Shown here one piece after another: positions 16,753 through 24,312 of a stretch of DNA of 24,312 bases; the stretch's first letter is position 1, and each line of letters opens with the position of its first letter. The translations under genes and the position numbers were made by a program. This DNA is from Balneolales bacterium (GTDB taxonomy: Bacteria; Bacteroidota; Rhodothermia; Balneolales; Balneolaceae), in the NCBI GenBank assembly GCA_030830725.1, contig JAURMN010000135.1, positions 1 through 24,312 of the forward strand. The letters are read 5' to 3'. The notes beneath the pieces were generated by a model, which was not told the DNA's origin, made no database searches, and saw nothing but the letters and a program-made list of their open reading frames with translations.

Positions 16753-18894
16753 ATGATAACGGATCACAAAAAAGAAGAAGTCAGACAAGCAGCAGATATC
16801 ATAGAAATTGTGGGGGATTATGTCCAGTTGAAGAAGTCTGGGCAGTCATTCACAGGTTTGTGTCCGTTTCATAATGAAAAAACACCCTCTTTTAACGTAA
16901 ATCCTACTCTTGGGATTTACAAATGCTTTGGATGTGGAGAAGGGGGCGATGTTTTCAGCTTCCTCATGAAAATGGAGGGGGTCGGATTTACGGAAGCCAT
17001 CCGAACCTTGGCCGATCGATATCATATTGATATTCCTGAACCTGAATGGACGGAGCAGCAACGTGAAGACGCAACTCATACAGAAGGAATTCTTCATGCT
17101 CTGAGATTCGCCGGGCTCTATTATTACCGCCAATTGATGGAACTAGAAGAAGCAGAGCATGCGCGCGATTATCTACAAAAGCGTGGGTATTCTCAAAAGT
17201 GGATTCGAATGTTTGGTCTGGGATATGCCACTTCGTCAGGAGATGATCTCTACAAAGCAGCTCTCAAAGAAGGGATCTCAGAAGAGTTGCTTCTGGATGC
17301 CGATTTAATTAAGCCACGTCAACAGGGGGAAGGGTATTACGATACTTTTAGAGGGCGTTTGATGTTTCCGATTTTTAATCCGTCTGGCCGCCTGATTGCC
17401 TTTGCTGGAAGGATTTTTGACGAGGGTAAAAAAACAGCAAAATATGTGAATTCTGCTCAAACCGCAGTCTACAATAAATCTGCAGTTTTATATGGACTCA
17501 ACTTTGCGAAAAATGAGATTCGTAAAGAGCAGGAGGTGATATTAGTTGAAGGATATACCGACGTGATGAGCCTCTTCAGAGTTGGGATCAAGCATGCAGT
17601 AGCTTCAAGTGGTACTGCTCTCACTGAACAGCAAATTAGACTTTTAAAACGATATACGCCAAAACTCTTAATGATTTATGACGCAGATCCAGCCGGACAA
17701 CAAGCCATGGAAAGAGGGCTTGATATCGCTCTTGAAGGCGGATTTGATGTCGAGTTGCTTGAGCTTCCAGAGGGTGAAGATCCCGACTCCTTTGTACGAA
17801 AGCGTTTATCAAAATCAAACTCACCCGTAGAAGAAGCTCAAAAGGAAGTCAATGAAACGTTTCGTCAATACCGACGAAACCATGGGACTGATTTCATAAC
17901 CTTTTTGATTCATAAAGCCGAAAAAGAAGGATTAATGCGCAATATGAGTGGTCAGGCTTCGGTTATGAATCAACTATTACACTCCATCTCGTTAATCGAA
18001 GATCCAATTCGTCGACAGATAGCAACCCAACAACTTCATCAACAAACGATTAAGTTTCGCTCCGGAACAGATCGAGAATTGCATGCGGATGTCGAAAAAC
18101 GGGTCTACTCTCGTGCAGAGCAAAAGAAAAAGCGTTCAGTATTCTCAGGCTCGACCTCCTCTCAATTAGCAGATCAAGGACAAAATAAGGAGACATTGGA
18201 TAGTTCTCTACTATCGGGAAATGCATCTTCGACGGCAGTAGGTGACAAGTCTAATCTGACACCGGACTACCTGGAAAAAATGGATTCTGGTGCTTCAGGA
18301 CAAAAACTCCAAAAAAAGATAAAAAGACCTGAATATGAACGGGTTTTACTTAAAATGATGATTGAAAATGGCGTAGTGCTTTCTCGATACGTCGGTGAAC
18401 AAATTAATGAAGATTATTTTGAGGATGAGCACTTTCGTCAGATTTATCAAGACCTGATCAGTCGCGTTTCTAATCAAGAAACTATCTCTCCAGAAGTGTA
18501 TAGATCCGGTGATCCGGATATGGCTTCTATTATCGCCGACGTGATGTTTGAACAATACTCTTTGGGTGATTCAGCAAGGCGTCATTTAATGGATTCGATG
18601 TCTGTTTCGACAGATCCTGTCCAGATCACGAAATCCGCCCTAAAACCGTTAAAGCTCCATTATCTGAGGCGAATCATGACAGACTTAAACGATAATCTGC
18701 GAGCTTTACCGGCCTTAGAGGAGATCGAGGTTTTAGAGCAACGAAAATCGTTAGTGATGACCATGCAGGTAGTTCAGAGAGAGATCTCTCAACTCGAACG
18801 CCGGTCTGCAGACGAAGTTTTTCCAGATCCACCAGGGTATCGAGAAGCAAAGATCGAAATCCGAGAAAAGTTCTCATATACGCCTAAAAAATAG
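16753..18894 (+). CDS. dnaG: DNA primase
   Basis: 713 residues. The zinc-binding domain has the CHC2 ligands C37, H40, C58 and C61 (GLCPFHNEKTPSF; YKCFGCGEGGD). The catalytic core shows the FRGRLMFPIFNPSGRLIAFAGR and KYVNSAQTAVYNKS stretches, then TOPRIM motifs VEGYTDVMSL and IYDADPAGQQA. The C-terminal helicase-interacting part begins near 525 (RPEYERVLLKMMIENG). Between core and C-terminus, about 445-520, is a Ser/Gln/Lys-rich, probably disordered linker, which together with the C-terminal extension makes it longer than the roughly 580-residue E. coli enzyme. It makes the RNA primers for lagging-strand DNA synthesis. An inositol-monophosphatase-family gene follows 16 bases later. The usual rpsU-dnaG-rpoD neighbours are absent, as is common outside Proteobacteria. 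Confidence 0.96.
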   Translation: MITDHKKEEVRQAADIIEIVGDYVQLKKSGQSFTGLCPFHNEKTPSFNVNPTLGIYKCFGCGEGGDVFSFLMKMEGVGFTEAIRTLADRYHIDIPEPEWTEQQREDATHTEGILHALRFAGLYYYRQLMELEEAEHARDYLQKRGYSQKWIRMFGLGYATSSGDDLYKAALKEGISEELLLDADLIKPRQQGEGYYDTFRGRLMFPIFNPSGRLIAFAGRIFDEGKKTAKYVNSAQTAVYNKSAVLYGLNFAKNEIRKEQEVILVEGYTDVMSLFRVGIKHAVASSGTALTEQQIRLLKRYTPKLLMIYDADPAGQQAMERGLDIALEGGFDVELLELPEGEDPDSFVRKRLSKSNSPVEEAQKEVNETFRQYRRNHGTDFITFLIHKAEKEGLMRNMSGQASVMNQLLHSISLIEDPIRRQIATQQLHQQTIKFRSGTDRELHADVEKRVYSRAEQKKKRSVFSGSTSSQLADQGQNKETLDSSLLSGNASSTAVGDKSNLTPDYLEKMDSGASGQKLQKKIKRPEYERVLLKMMIENGVVLSRYVGEQINEDYFEDEHFRQIYQDLISRVSNQETISPEVYRSGDPDMASIIADVMFEQYSLGDSARRHLMDSMSVSTDPVQITKSALKPLKLHYLRRIMTDLNDNLRALPALEEIEVLEQRKSLVMTMQVVQREISQLERRSADEVFPDPPGYREAKIEIREKFSYTPKK

Positions 18895-18910
18895 AAGGTT
18901 GCATAATCTC

Positions 18911-19744
18911 ATGAATAGAGAATTAGAGATTGCTAGGAAAGCCGCCCAAGCCGGCGCGGAAACAATCCGATCATTTCAGAAAAACCGTTCTCAAATGGGT
19001 ATTCGGAGTAAAGGGTATCGAGATCTTGTAACCGATGCCGATGTTGCGGCAGAAAAAGTCATTGTATCCGTAATCAAAGAGGCGTTCCCTGAGGATCACA
19101 TTTTGGCCGAAGAATCAAAGGTGGAGGTTGAATTTACCAGTGGGAGATGGTGGATTATTGATCCTATTGACGGGACCACCAACTTCGCCCATGATTTTCC
19201 AATATTTTGTGTTTCCATCGGATTTTGGGAAGCGGGTAAAGCACAGGCTGGCGTCGTTCTGGAAGTCAATCGTAAAGAAGAGTTTTATGCGGTTAAGGGA
19301 AGTGGAGCTTTTTGTAATGGTGAGCGAATTCATGTCTCTGACCGAAATGAAATGTCGGAGTGTATTATTGCTGCGGGTATGCCTTACCATACGTTTGACG
19401 AAGAAGAAAGTTATCTCAAACTTTTCAGAACACTACTTCATAATTGCCTGGCTATCCGAAGACCTGGAACCGGAGCTTATGATTTATGTAGTGTAGCGGC
19501 TGGGAGATTCGATGGGTTTTATGAGTATGGGTTACAACCCTGGGATGTAGGTGCCGCCGCACTAATTGTAGAAGAGGCTGGAGGAGTTGTTACGAATTGG
19601 TACGGAACAAAGGAATGGTTATTTGCGAACCGGATGATTGCAGGAAATCCAGCCATTCATCCCGAACTCCTGTCTTTAATCACGGAATATGTGCCTGAAG
19701 AAGTGCGCGACGGAAGCGTAAAGGCAGGTCAGGGGTTTGCCTGA
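18911..19744 (+). CDS. Inositol monophosphatase family protein (SuhB-like)
   Basis: 277 residues from ATG 18911, preceded by GAAGG twelve bases upstream. A TTG at 18899 would add four residues but abuts GAAGG with no spacing, so ATG is preferred. Metal and substrate motifs are complete: LVTDADVAAE, LAEES (E67), WIIDPIDGTTNFAHDFP (D84, D87) and LQPWDVGAAALIVEEAGG. The family hydrolyses inositol-1-phosphate and related sugar or nucleotide phosphates with Mg2+; SuhB of E. coli also acts in rRNA transcription antitermination. Which role applies cannot be judged; PAP phosphatase (CysQ) is less likely given the SuhB-like DPIDGTTNF context. It probably shares dnaG's transcript and ends six bases from the end of bshB1. 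Confidence 0.9.
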   Translation: MNRELEIARKAAQAGAETIRSFQKNRSQMGIRSKGYRDLVTDADVAAEKVIVSVIKEAFPEDHILAEESKVEVEFTSGRWWIIDPIDGTTNFAHDFPIFCVSIGFWEAGKAQAGVVLEVNRKEEFYAVKGSGAFCNGERIHVSDRNEMSECIIAAGMPYHTFDEEESYLKLFRTLLHNCLAIRRPGTGAYDLCSVAAGRFDGFYEYGLQPWDVGAAALIVEEAGGVVTNWYGTKEWLFANRMIAGNPAIHPELLSLITEYVPEEVRDGSVKAGQGFA

Positions 19745-19750
19745 AAATCT

Positions 19751-20497
19751 TCATCGACGAACCTTAATATCCTGGAATACACTAAGATCGGAGAGGATGA
19801 TGGGGTGGTGGGCTTTGAATGGCTCAGCAAAATCGACTCCTGCCATGTGTCCATAAAACCGGGCTCTGGCTCTTAGTCCTTCAAAAAAGGATACACCTGA
19901 GATATAGGTTTCAGGTTCGTCGCCGGGATCCTGTACGTTTAATTGGGTTTTGAAAGCCTTAAGGGCTTTTTCCTTTGTATCCAGGGTATCCGTGATGTCG
20001 ATCAGCAGATCTGGAGTAAAGGTGCGATCTTGCATGTAGTGAAACACAAATGAAGGTCTCCAAGGGATTTGTGGCGAACCATCCTCCTCAAGGGTATCGA
20101 TTTTTTGAAGCCCGCTCAGGAAAAGACAATCGACAAGCAACTGTGATGCGTTTCCATGATCCGGATGGCGATCGAAAGGCGCATTAATCAGACAGATTTG
20201 GGGTCGATATTTTCGAAGTATGGTAATGACGGGAAGCTGGTATTCACGTGTATTCTGCAGAAGAGTGTCCGGTAAACCAAGATTCTCGCGTACGGAAACA
20301 CCAAGAATCCTAGCGGCCTCTTCGGCCTCTGATTTTCGAATTTCCGAAGAACCTCTAGTCCCCATCTCACCTTTAGTTAAATCGATAATCCCAACTTTTT
20401 TTCCTTTTTGGGTCAACGATGCGATCGTTCCGCCACAACTGATCTCGATGTCATCCGGATGTGCGCCAAAGGCTAATACGTCTAGGCTGAGTTTCAT
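19751..20497 (-). CDS. bshB1: Bacillithiol biosynthesis deacetylase BshB1
   Basis: 248 residues of the PIG-L/LmbE zinc deacetylase family. The zinc-site motif AHPDDIE (H13, D16) and HPDH (111-114, H114 as third ligand) are present. The BshB1-specific stretches DLTKGEMGTRGS, INAPFDRHPDHGNAS and ARFYGHMAGVDFAEPF point to this subgroup rather than mycothiol MshB. It removes the acetyl group from GlcNAc-malate, between BshA and BshC, in making bacillithiol, a low-molecular-weight thiol known in Firmicutes and many Bacteroidota. bshA and bshC are not in the window. It is monocistronic, convergent with the monophosphatase gene and divergent from the permease pair. Confidence 0.92.
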   Translation of the reverse strand: MKLSLDVLAFGAHPDDIEISCGGTIASLTQKGKKVGIIDLTKGEMGTRGSSEIRKSEAEEAARILGVSVRENLGLPDTLLQNTREYQLPVITILRKYRPQICLINAPFDRHPDHGNASQLLVDCLFLSGLQKIDTLEEDGSPQIPWRPSFVFHYMQDRTFTPDLLIDITDTLDTKEKALKAFKTQLNVQDPGDEPETYISGVSFFEGLRARARFYGHMAGVDFAEPFKAHHPIILSDLSVFQDIKVRR

Positions 20498-20570
20498 GAG
20501 AATGGGAGTTGATTTAATTTAAGTGAAACGTTTACCGTCAGTCTGCGTATAATTCAACTATTGCGCCAAC

Positions 20571-20578
20571 TAAATTTG
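20571..20578 (+). promoter_or_regulatory. Candidate -7 box upstream of the ABC permease pair
   Basis: TAAATTTG fits TAnnTTTG perfectly, 90 bases before ATG 20669. It overlaps a small inverted repeat, AATTT-GAT-AAATT (20573-20585). No TTTG lies at the standard -33 distance, so this is a suggestion only. The rest of the 171-base gap (20498-20668) shows nothing else recognisable. Confidence 0.25.
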
Positions 20579-20668
20579 ATAAATTAGTGTTGCTACACAG
20601 ATGAGGTCGAAAAATCCGATTTCTGATTTCCGATCGTCGCGGTAGATACCATAAGTCCAAACTCAGAT

Positions 20669-21901
20669 ATGTATAAACTTTACATTAGCATAACCGAGGG
20701 CATTAAGATAGCGTTTCAGGCTATCTCCGCCAATAAAATCAGGGCATTTCTGACTACCATTTGTATTACCATCGGAATTGTCTCCGTCACTTCTATGAAT
20801 ACCATAACTGATGGGATTGATCGCAGTTTTGATCAAAGTCTGAGCATGTTAGGACGAAATGTGGTCTACATCGAAAAGTGGCCATGGGGATTCGGAGGAG
20901 ATTATAAATGGTGGGAATATCGCAACCGCCCTGAAATGAAATTAGAATATGCAGAGCAGATCCGTGAACGGAGTCGTTATGCGGAAGATGTTGCTGCTGC
21001 AGCAAGTCGAAATCGCCCAATCCGTTACAAAGATTCCTTTGTAGAAAATGTAGAAATCGTAGGGGCTACAGCAAATTATCTGAAACCGACTGCACTTGAA
21101 GTCGAAGACGGGCGCTTTTATTCCGAAGATGACAATACACGTGGAGCCTACATGATTGTTTTGGGTGGTGAGGTGGCGGAAACACTATTCCCGGTTGAGA
21201 ATCCCATTGGAAAGGAAGTTCGGGTACAAGGGAAGCGTTTTCAGGTGATTGGTGTATTCAAAAAGCAGGGGAGCTCCTTTGGGACAGAGAACGTCGATAA
21301 CATGGCCGTTATGCCAATCAATACCTATCGTAGTATTTTCGGTCTTCGCTGGGGTTTACAATTATCCGTTCGATTTGCTGATGAACAAGCACTCCAAGAA
21401 GGACAGTATGAAATAGAAGGGATTATGCGTCAAATCCGCCAATTGGATATTCTGGAAGACAATGACTTTGCAGTAAATAAACCTGAGCTATTTAAGGCAG
21501 AATTTGATCGAATGACTTCTATTATTTATCTCATTGGGATCTTTCTTACCGGTTTGGCGCTATTTGTGGGTGGAATTGGTGTGATGAATATTATGTTTGT
21601 TTCGGTGAAAGAGAGAACCAAAGAGATCGGTATTCGAAAAGCAGTTGGCGCCAAATCCTGGGAAATTCTTTTTCAGTTTCTGATTGAAGCCATTGTATTA
21701 TGTCTGATCGGAGGAGTAATCGGGGTGGTATTGTCACTTGGGACAACTAAGCTGATTAATGAGTTTTTTGTGGCCTATATGAGTTGGACCACGGTTTTGA
21801 ACGCTGTAATAATCTGTTCGATTGTGGGCGTGTTATTTGGGTTCATTCCCTCGTACAAAGCAGCATCTGCAGACCCGATCGATTCTCTTCGATATGAGTA
21901 A
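20669..21901 (+). CDS. ABC transporter permease, MacB/FtsX type (first of pair)
   Basis: 410 residues with the MacB architecture: a membrane segment near 20-42 (ISANKIRAFLTTICITIGIVSVTS), a large periplasmic MacB-PCD-like domain (about 45-280, with the turn GKEVRVQGKRFQVIGVFKKQG), then three membrane segments near 285-310, 340-360 and 370-395. The FtsX-like core MNIMFVSVKERTKEIGIRKAVGAK and the C-terminal SADPIDSLRYE are textbook. Such permeases work with a cytoplasmic ATPase in mechanotransmission, for efflux, lipoprotein trafficking or peptide export, rather than conventional import. No ATPase gene is near. A paralogue follows 35 bases later, so a heterodimer is likely. Substrate unknown. 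Confidence 0.9.
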   Translation: MYKLYISITEGIKIAFQAISANKIRAFLTTICITIGIVSVTSMNTITDGIDRSFDQSLSMLGRNVVYIEKWPWGFGGDYKWWEYRNRPEMKLEYAEQIRERSRYAEDVAAAASRNRPIRYKDSFVENVEIVGATANYLKPTALEVEDGRFYSEDDNTRGAYMIVLGGEVAETLFPVENPIGKEVRVQGKRFQVIGVFKKQGSSFGTENVDNMAVMPINTYRSIFGLRWGLQLSVRFADEQALQEGQYEIEGIMRQIRQLDILEDNDFAVNKPELFKAEFDRMTSIIYLIGIFLTGLALFVGGIGVMNIMFVSVKERTKEIGIRKAVGAKSWEILFQFLIEAIVLCLIGGVIGVVLSLGTTKLINEFFVAYMSWTTVLNAVIICSIVGVLFGFIPSYKAASADPIDSLRYE

Positions 21902-21936
21902 CTAAATTATCCCAGTAAACGACTTGATTTCAATCC

Positions 21937-23166
21937 ATGAACTTAATTGAAGTTTTCCGACAGGCAGTTGATTCTATTCGGGTGAATAAATTACGCTCTT
22001 CTCTTACCCTTTTAGCAATTGCTGTGGGTGTTTTTGCCGTAATCGGTTCGAATACGGCTGTATTGGTTCTGGATACCTATTTCAAAGAAACTCTCACCAT
22101 TATGGGGGGTAATGTGATCACGGTCCAGAAACGACCAGGTATACGAATGGGGGGAGGAAATTGGCAAGAATTTCGAAACCGGAAAGACATCACATTTACC
22201 CAAATGGAAGAGCTTTCTGAAAGAGGACAGGAGATTGAAAATGTAGGTCCGCAAGAAAACTTTCAGATTACCAAAGTTCAATATTCAGAGAAAACTACTG
22301 AACGCAATGTGGCGATTCGAGGTGGAAATGAACATTTCGTTCTTCATAATGCCTACAATATTGAAATGGGACGCAATTTCACGGTGGAGGATGTCCAAAA
22401 TGGCCGTAATATGGTCATTATCGGGCATGATATCGTTGCAGATCTCTTCGAAGGGGTAGACCCAATTAACAAACAAGTTCGGATTGACGGCAGACCGTAT
22501 CAAGTGATTGGGGTTACAGAATCAAAAGGGGCTATTTTTGGGAATTCACAGGATCGGTTTGTAGTTGCGCCATACACCACTATGTTGAATGTTTATGGAG
22601 GAATGAGCCGGGACATTTCAATTCAGGTATCTGCAAAATCTATCGACAAACTTGAAGATGCGATTGATGAAATCACTGGTCTGATGCGGATGATTCGAAA
22701 AGTTGAACCAGGAGATATGAATGATTTTGAAATTGTAACCAATGAATCACTTGGAAGTGCCTTTGATCAGTTTACGGGTGTGCTCTATATCATTGGATTT
22801 GTAGTCGGAGGAATCTCACTTTTAGGAGCCGGAATCGGGGTTATGAATATCATGCTTGTTTCCGTGACAGAAAGAACGAGAGAAATCGGAGTAAGAAAAG
22901 CTGTCGGAGCTACAAAAAAAGCAATTGTCTCTCAATTTCTGATGGAAGCCGTTGCCATTTGCCAAATTGGAGGACTAATCGGGATCCTACTGGGGGCTGC
23001 AATAGGGAATATACTTTCACTTTATCTCGAAACCAGTATCGTTTTTCCTTGGGTGGCTGCATTGATGGGTGTGTTGGGTATGACTGTAACCGGACTGCTC
23101 TTTGGTGTATATCCCGCTTTCAAGGCTTCCGAGCTAGATCCCATCGAGAGTTTACGCTACGAATGA
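21937..23166 (+). CDS. ABC transporter permease, MacB/FtsX type (second of pair)
   Basis: 409 residues, clearly a paralogue of the preceding gene. Both share an N-terminal segment with the VNKLRSSLTLLAIAVGVFAVIGS layout, the periplasmic turn KQVRIDGRPYQVIGVTESKGAIFG, the core GVMNIMLVSVTERTREIGVRKAVGATKKAI and the ending ELDPIESLRYE. Membrane segments fall at the same positions (about 18-40, 285-310, 335-358, 370-395). With the first permease it probably forms the transmembrane half of a MacB-like transporter. The 35-base spacing and equal length suggest tandem duplication followed by divergence and co-transcription. Confidence 0.9.
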   Translation: MNLIEVFRQAVDSIRVNKLRSSLTLLAIAVGVFAVIGSNTAVLVLDTYFKETLTIMGGNVITVQKRPGIRMGGGNWQEFRNRKDITFTQMEELSERGQEIENVGPQENFQITKVQYSEKTTERNVAIRGGNEHFVLHNAYNIEMGRNFTVEDVQNGRNMVIIGHDIVADLFEGVDPINKQVRIDGRPYQVIGVTESKGAIFGNSQDRFVVAPYTTMLNVYGGMSRDISIQVSAKSIDKLEDAIDEITGLMRMIRKVEPGDMNDFEIVTNESLGSAFDQFTGVLYIIGFVVGGISLLGAGIGVMNIMLVSVTERTREIGVRKAVGATKKAIVSQFLMEAVAICQIGGLIGILLGAAIGNILSLYLETSIVFPWVAALMGVLGMTVTGLLFGVYPAFKASELDPIESLRYE

Positions 23167-23222
23167 CGATACAAATCGCTATATTTCGCATGCAATCTAT
23201 TTATACTACAACCCAGTGAACC

Positions 23223-23432
23223 ATGGACGATACGATTATGAATGAGTTGAATCATGATCTTGAACAATCTATTCGAGAGACGGAGCACTTGATTCAACAG
23301 ATACCCGTTGCAGAGATCATCGATGAATTTAAAGGCAAAGCTGAAGAGTTGATTCGTGAACATCCAATCCAAAGTGTTCTGATTGGAGCCGGAATCGGGT
23401 TTTTGCTCGGAGCCTTATTAAGTTCTGATTGA
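23223..23432 (+). CDS. Small C-tail-anchored membrane protein, YqjD/ElaB (DUF883)-like
   Basis: 69 residues. An acidic amphipathic helical part (1-45, ELNHDLEQSIRETEHLIQQ and IDEFKGKAEELIREH) leads into HPIQSVLIGAGIGFLLGALL, a C-terminal membrane segment with a GxGxG-like glycine zipper, ending SSD. This is the layout of E. coli ElaB/YqjD, inner-membrane proteins reported to bind ribosomes in stationary phase. ATG 23223 is taken as the start; ATG 23238 is possible. It is the first of three small membrane-protein genes after the permeases. A weak -7-like TATATTTC lies at 23180-23187, so the cluster may have its own promoter. Confidence 0.7.
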   Translation: MDDTIMNELNHDLEQSIRETEHLIQQIPVAEIIDEFKGKAEELIREHPIQSVLIGAGIGFLLGALLSSD

Positions 23433-23438
23433 CATTCG

Positions 23439-23454
23439 TTAGGAAGGAACCTAA
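23439..23454 (+). promoter_or_regulatory. Ribosome-binding site in a small hairpin loop
   Basis: TTAGG (23439-23443) and CCTAA (23450-23454) are perfect complements, extendable by a G-U pair, around AAGGAA. The strong GGAAGGAA site of the holin-fold gene spans the loop and the end of the 5' arm. This could tune translation, or be chance. Confidence 0.3.
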
Positions 23455-23456
23455 TC

Positions 23457-23924
23457 ATGCAGGCTGATCAACCCAATCCTAAACAGTCCACAGAACCTGA
23501 ATCCAAAAGGATCTCTGAAATCATTCAGAATCTAAAGAAGGATCTTCTTACCTATTTGGAGAAGAGAATTGAGTTGATTGTAATTCAGATAACAGATCCT
23601 GCTGCTCAATTTATCTCTGGACTTCTTCAGCAATTTTTTGGAGTTCTGATATTTTTTGCTGGATTTATCTTTCTTTGGGTTGCATTGGCCCTGTATCTTG
23701 CTGAAGTACTTAATTCTACTGTAGGAGGGTTTTTGGCGTCTGGAATTCCTCTCCTCTTGATAGGAGCTGTATTTATTTTTCGTAAACCCGGTATTCTGTA
23801 TTCATCTATCCATTCCAGGCTTACATCTCAATTAATGGAAGCCTTTCACCGAAATCAGACCTCCTCATCCTACGAATCGCGAAACCATGAGGCGGATTCG
23901 AAATCGAGAGGGGAAAACGGTTGA
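23457..23924 (+). CDS. Phage-holin-fold family protein (DUF1469/YqjE-like)
   Basis: 155 residues. An amphipathic helix (18-50, including KDLLTYLEKRIELIVIQI) precedes two membrane segments near 59-81 and 87-108, separated by a short turn (LNSTVGG), then a polar Ser/Asn-rich tail. This is the YqjE / 'actinobacteriophage holin superfamily III' pattern; despite the name it is a chromosomal membrane protein, and nothing else phage-like is present. GGAAGGAA lies seven bases before ATG 23457 and sits in the loop of a small stem (23439-23454). It is the middle gene of a yqjD-yqjE-like set. Confidence 0.75.
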   Translation: MQADQPNPKQSTEPESKRISEIIQNLKKDLLTYLEKRIELIVIQITDPAAQFISGLLQQFFGVLIFFAGFIFLWVALALYLAEVLNSTVGGFLASGIPLLLIGAVFIFRKPGILYSSIHSRLTSQLMEAFHRNQTSSSYESRNHEADSKSRGENG

Positions 23925-23932
23925 GTTCCAGT

Positions 23933-24312
23933 ATGAATATGATCAAAAGAAAGGCTGAATTGGAACGGGAAATCAAGAATCTTGAGATCCAAATGCAGCA
24001 TCAATTGTTGGAGCTAGGTCACCAGGCTGTCGAAGGAGTTCAGCCCTCAAGTATTGTTAAAAAATATCCAATTCAAAGCATTGGAATCGTTGCAGCAGTT
24101 GGTTTGACGGCGGCTTTACTCATCAAAATAGGGCGACTTTCTAGCAAGAAAAAAGACCCGAATCCTCATCAATCGGAATTCAGCCAATCTTCATTTGAGT
24201 CTAAAAGGGGGTCATCTAGCTCGATCAAGTCCGCATCCTCCCCATCACTTCTCTCTACGGTTCGTGCAGAGGTCCAAAAACTCTTGGTGCACCAAGTTGT
24301 TCAAGGAGTCTC
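23933..24312 (+). CDS. Small membrane protein of the YqjD/YqjE-like cluster, 5' part
   Basis: Open to the window end, at least 126 codons. A charged helical start (MIKRKAELEREIKNLEIQMQ) leads to KKYPIQSIGIVAAVGLTAALLIKIG, a single membrane segment (about 48-66) that echoes the HPIQS membrane segment of the 69-residue protein two genes earlier. After it comes a Lys- then Ser-rich stretch. I do not recognise a specific family. A TTG at 23921, overlapping the previous stop and seven bases after AGAGGGG, could be the true start, adding four residues (MSSS). It is missed by a strict length filter because the gene is cut by the window edge. Confidence 0.7.
   Translation, partial: MNMIKRKAELEREIKNLEIQMQHQLLELGHQAVEGVQPSSIVKKYPIQSIGIVAAVGLTAALLIKIGRLSSKKKDPNPHQSEFSQSSFESKRGSSSSIKSASSPSLLSTVRAEVQKLLVHQVVQGV

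Noticed and set aside
16648..16788. Upstream in-frame extension of sucD
   Set aside because: The added 47 residues are unlike SucD and overlap the dnaG start; MSILVNSTTRLIVQGFTG at 16647 is the family start.
18899..18910. TTG start for the monophosphatase gene
   Set aside because: It abuts GAAGG with no spacing; ATG 18911 gives the usual N-terminus.
19128..19496. 122-codon open frame inside the monophosphatase gene
   Set aside because: It lies wholly within a well-conserved gene in another frame and has no recognisable features.
23457..23924. Holin-fold protein as a sign of a prophage
   Set aside because: No integrase, lysin, capsid or tail gene accompanies it; the neighbours fit the chromosomal yqjD-yqjE pattern.

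Overview
The window looks like chromosomal DNA from a member of the Bacteroidota/FCB group, most likely the Balneolota-Rhodothermota side. The basis is a DUF4835 (PorD-like) protein, outer-membrane barrels of Bacteroidota type, a bacillithiol deacetylase (BshB1), a moderately AT-leaning composition, several genes with weak or absent Shine-Dalgarno sequences, and candidate -7 boxes of the Bacteroidota form TAnnTTTG. The lineage is inferred from gene content, not from a marker tree. I see no tRNA, rRNA, CRISPR array, insertion sequence, integrase or prophage module. No gene-free stretch exceeds 300 bases; the longest is 219 bases (12740-12958).

Layout. (1) 1-3710, plus strand: the 3' part of cinA, a small TonB-dependent-receptor-like outer-membrane protein that overlaps cinA, and the cell-division permease gene ftsX. 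(2) 3707-8689, alternating strands: a Fur-family regulator (-), a long-chain acyl-CoA synthetase (+), a NifS/IscS-type cysteine desulfurase (-) and phosphoglycerate kinase (+). (3) 8734-12739, an envelope block: a minus-strand pair (a PorV/PorQ-like barrel followed by a barrel protein with a helix-hairpin-helix-like segment) diverging from the DUF4835 gene. (4) 12959-15770: glgA and glgC, the two enzymes that make ADP-glucose and polymerise it into glycogen. (5) 15781-20497: sucD (-), dnaG and an inositol-monophosphatase-family gene (+), bshB1 (-). (6) 20669-24312, plus strand: two tandem MacB/FtsX-type ABC permeases without an ATPase, then three small membrane proteins resembling the YqjD/ElaB-YqjE group; the last one runs off the window.

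Most genes are core housekeeping functions: NMN salvage, division, iron response, lipid activation, sulfur mobilisation, glycolysis, glycogen, TCA cycle, replication and thiol redox. They sit as short transcription units on alternating strands. Four convergent gene pairs meet with 10 bases or fewer between them, or overlap. The least understood parts are the helix-hairpin-helix barrel and its PorV-like partner beside DUF4835, the ATPase-less permease pair, and the small membrane-protein cluster at the right edge. None of them can be declared a new system from sequence alone.
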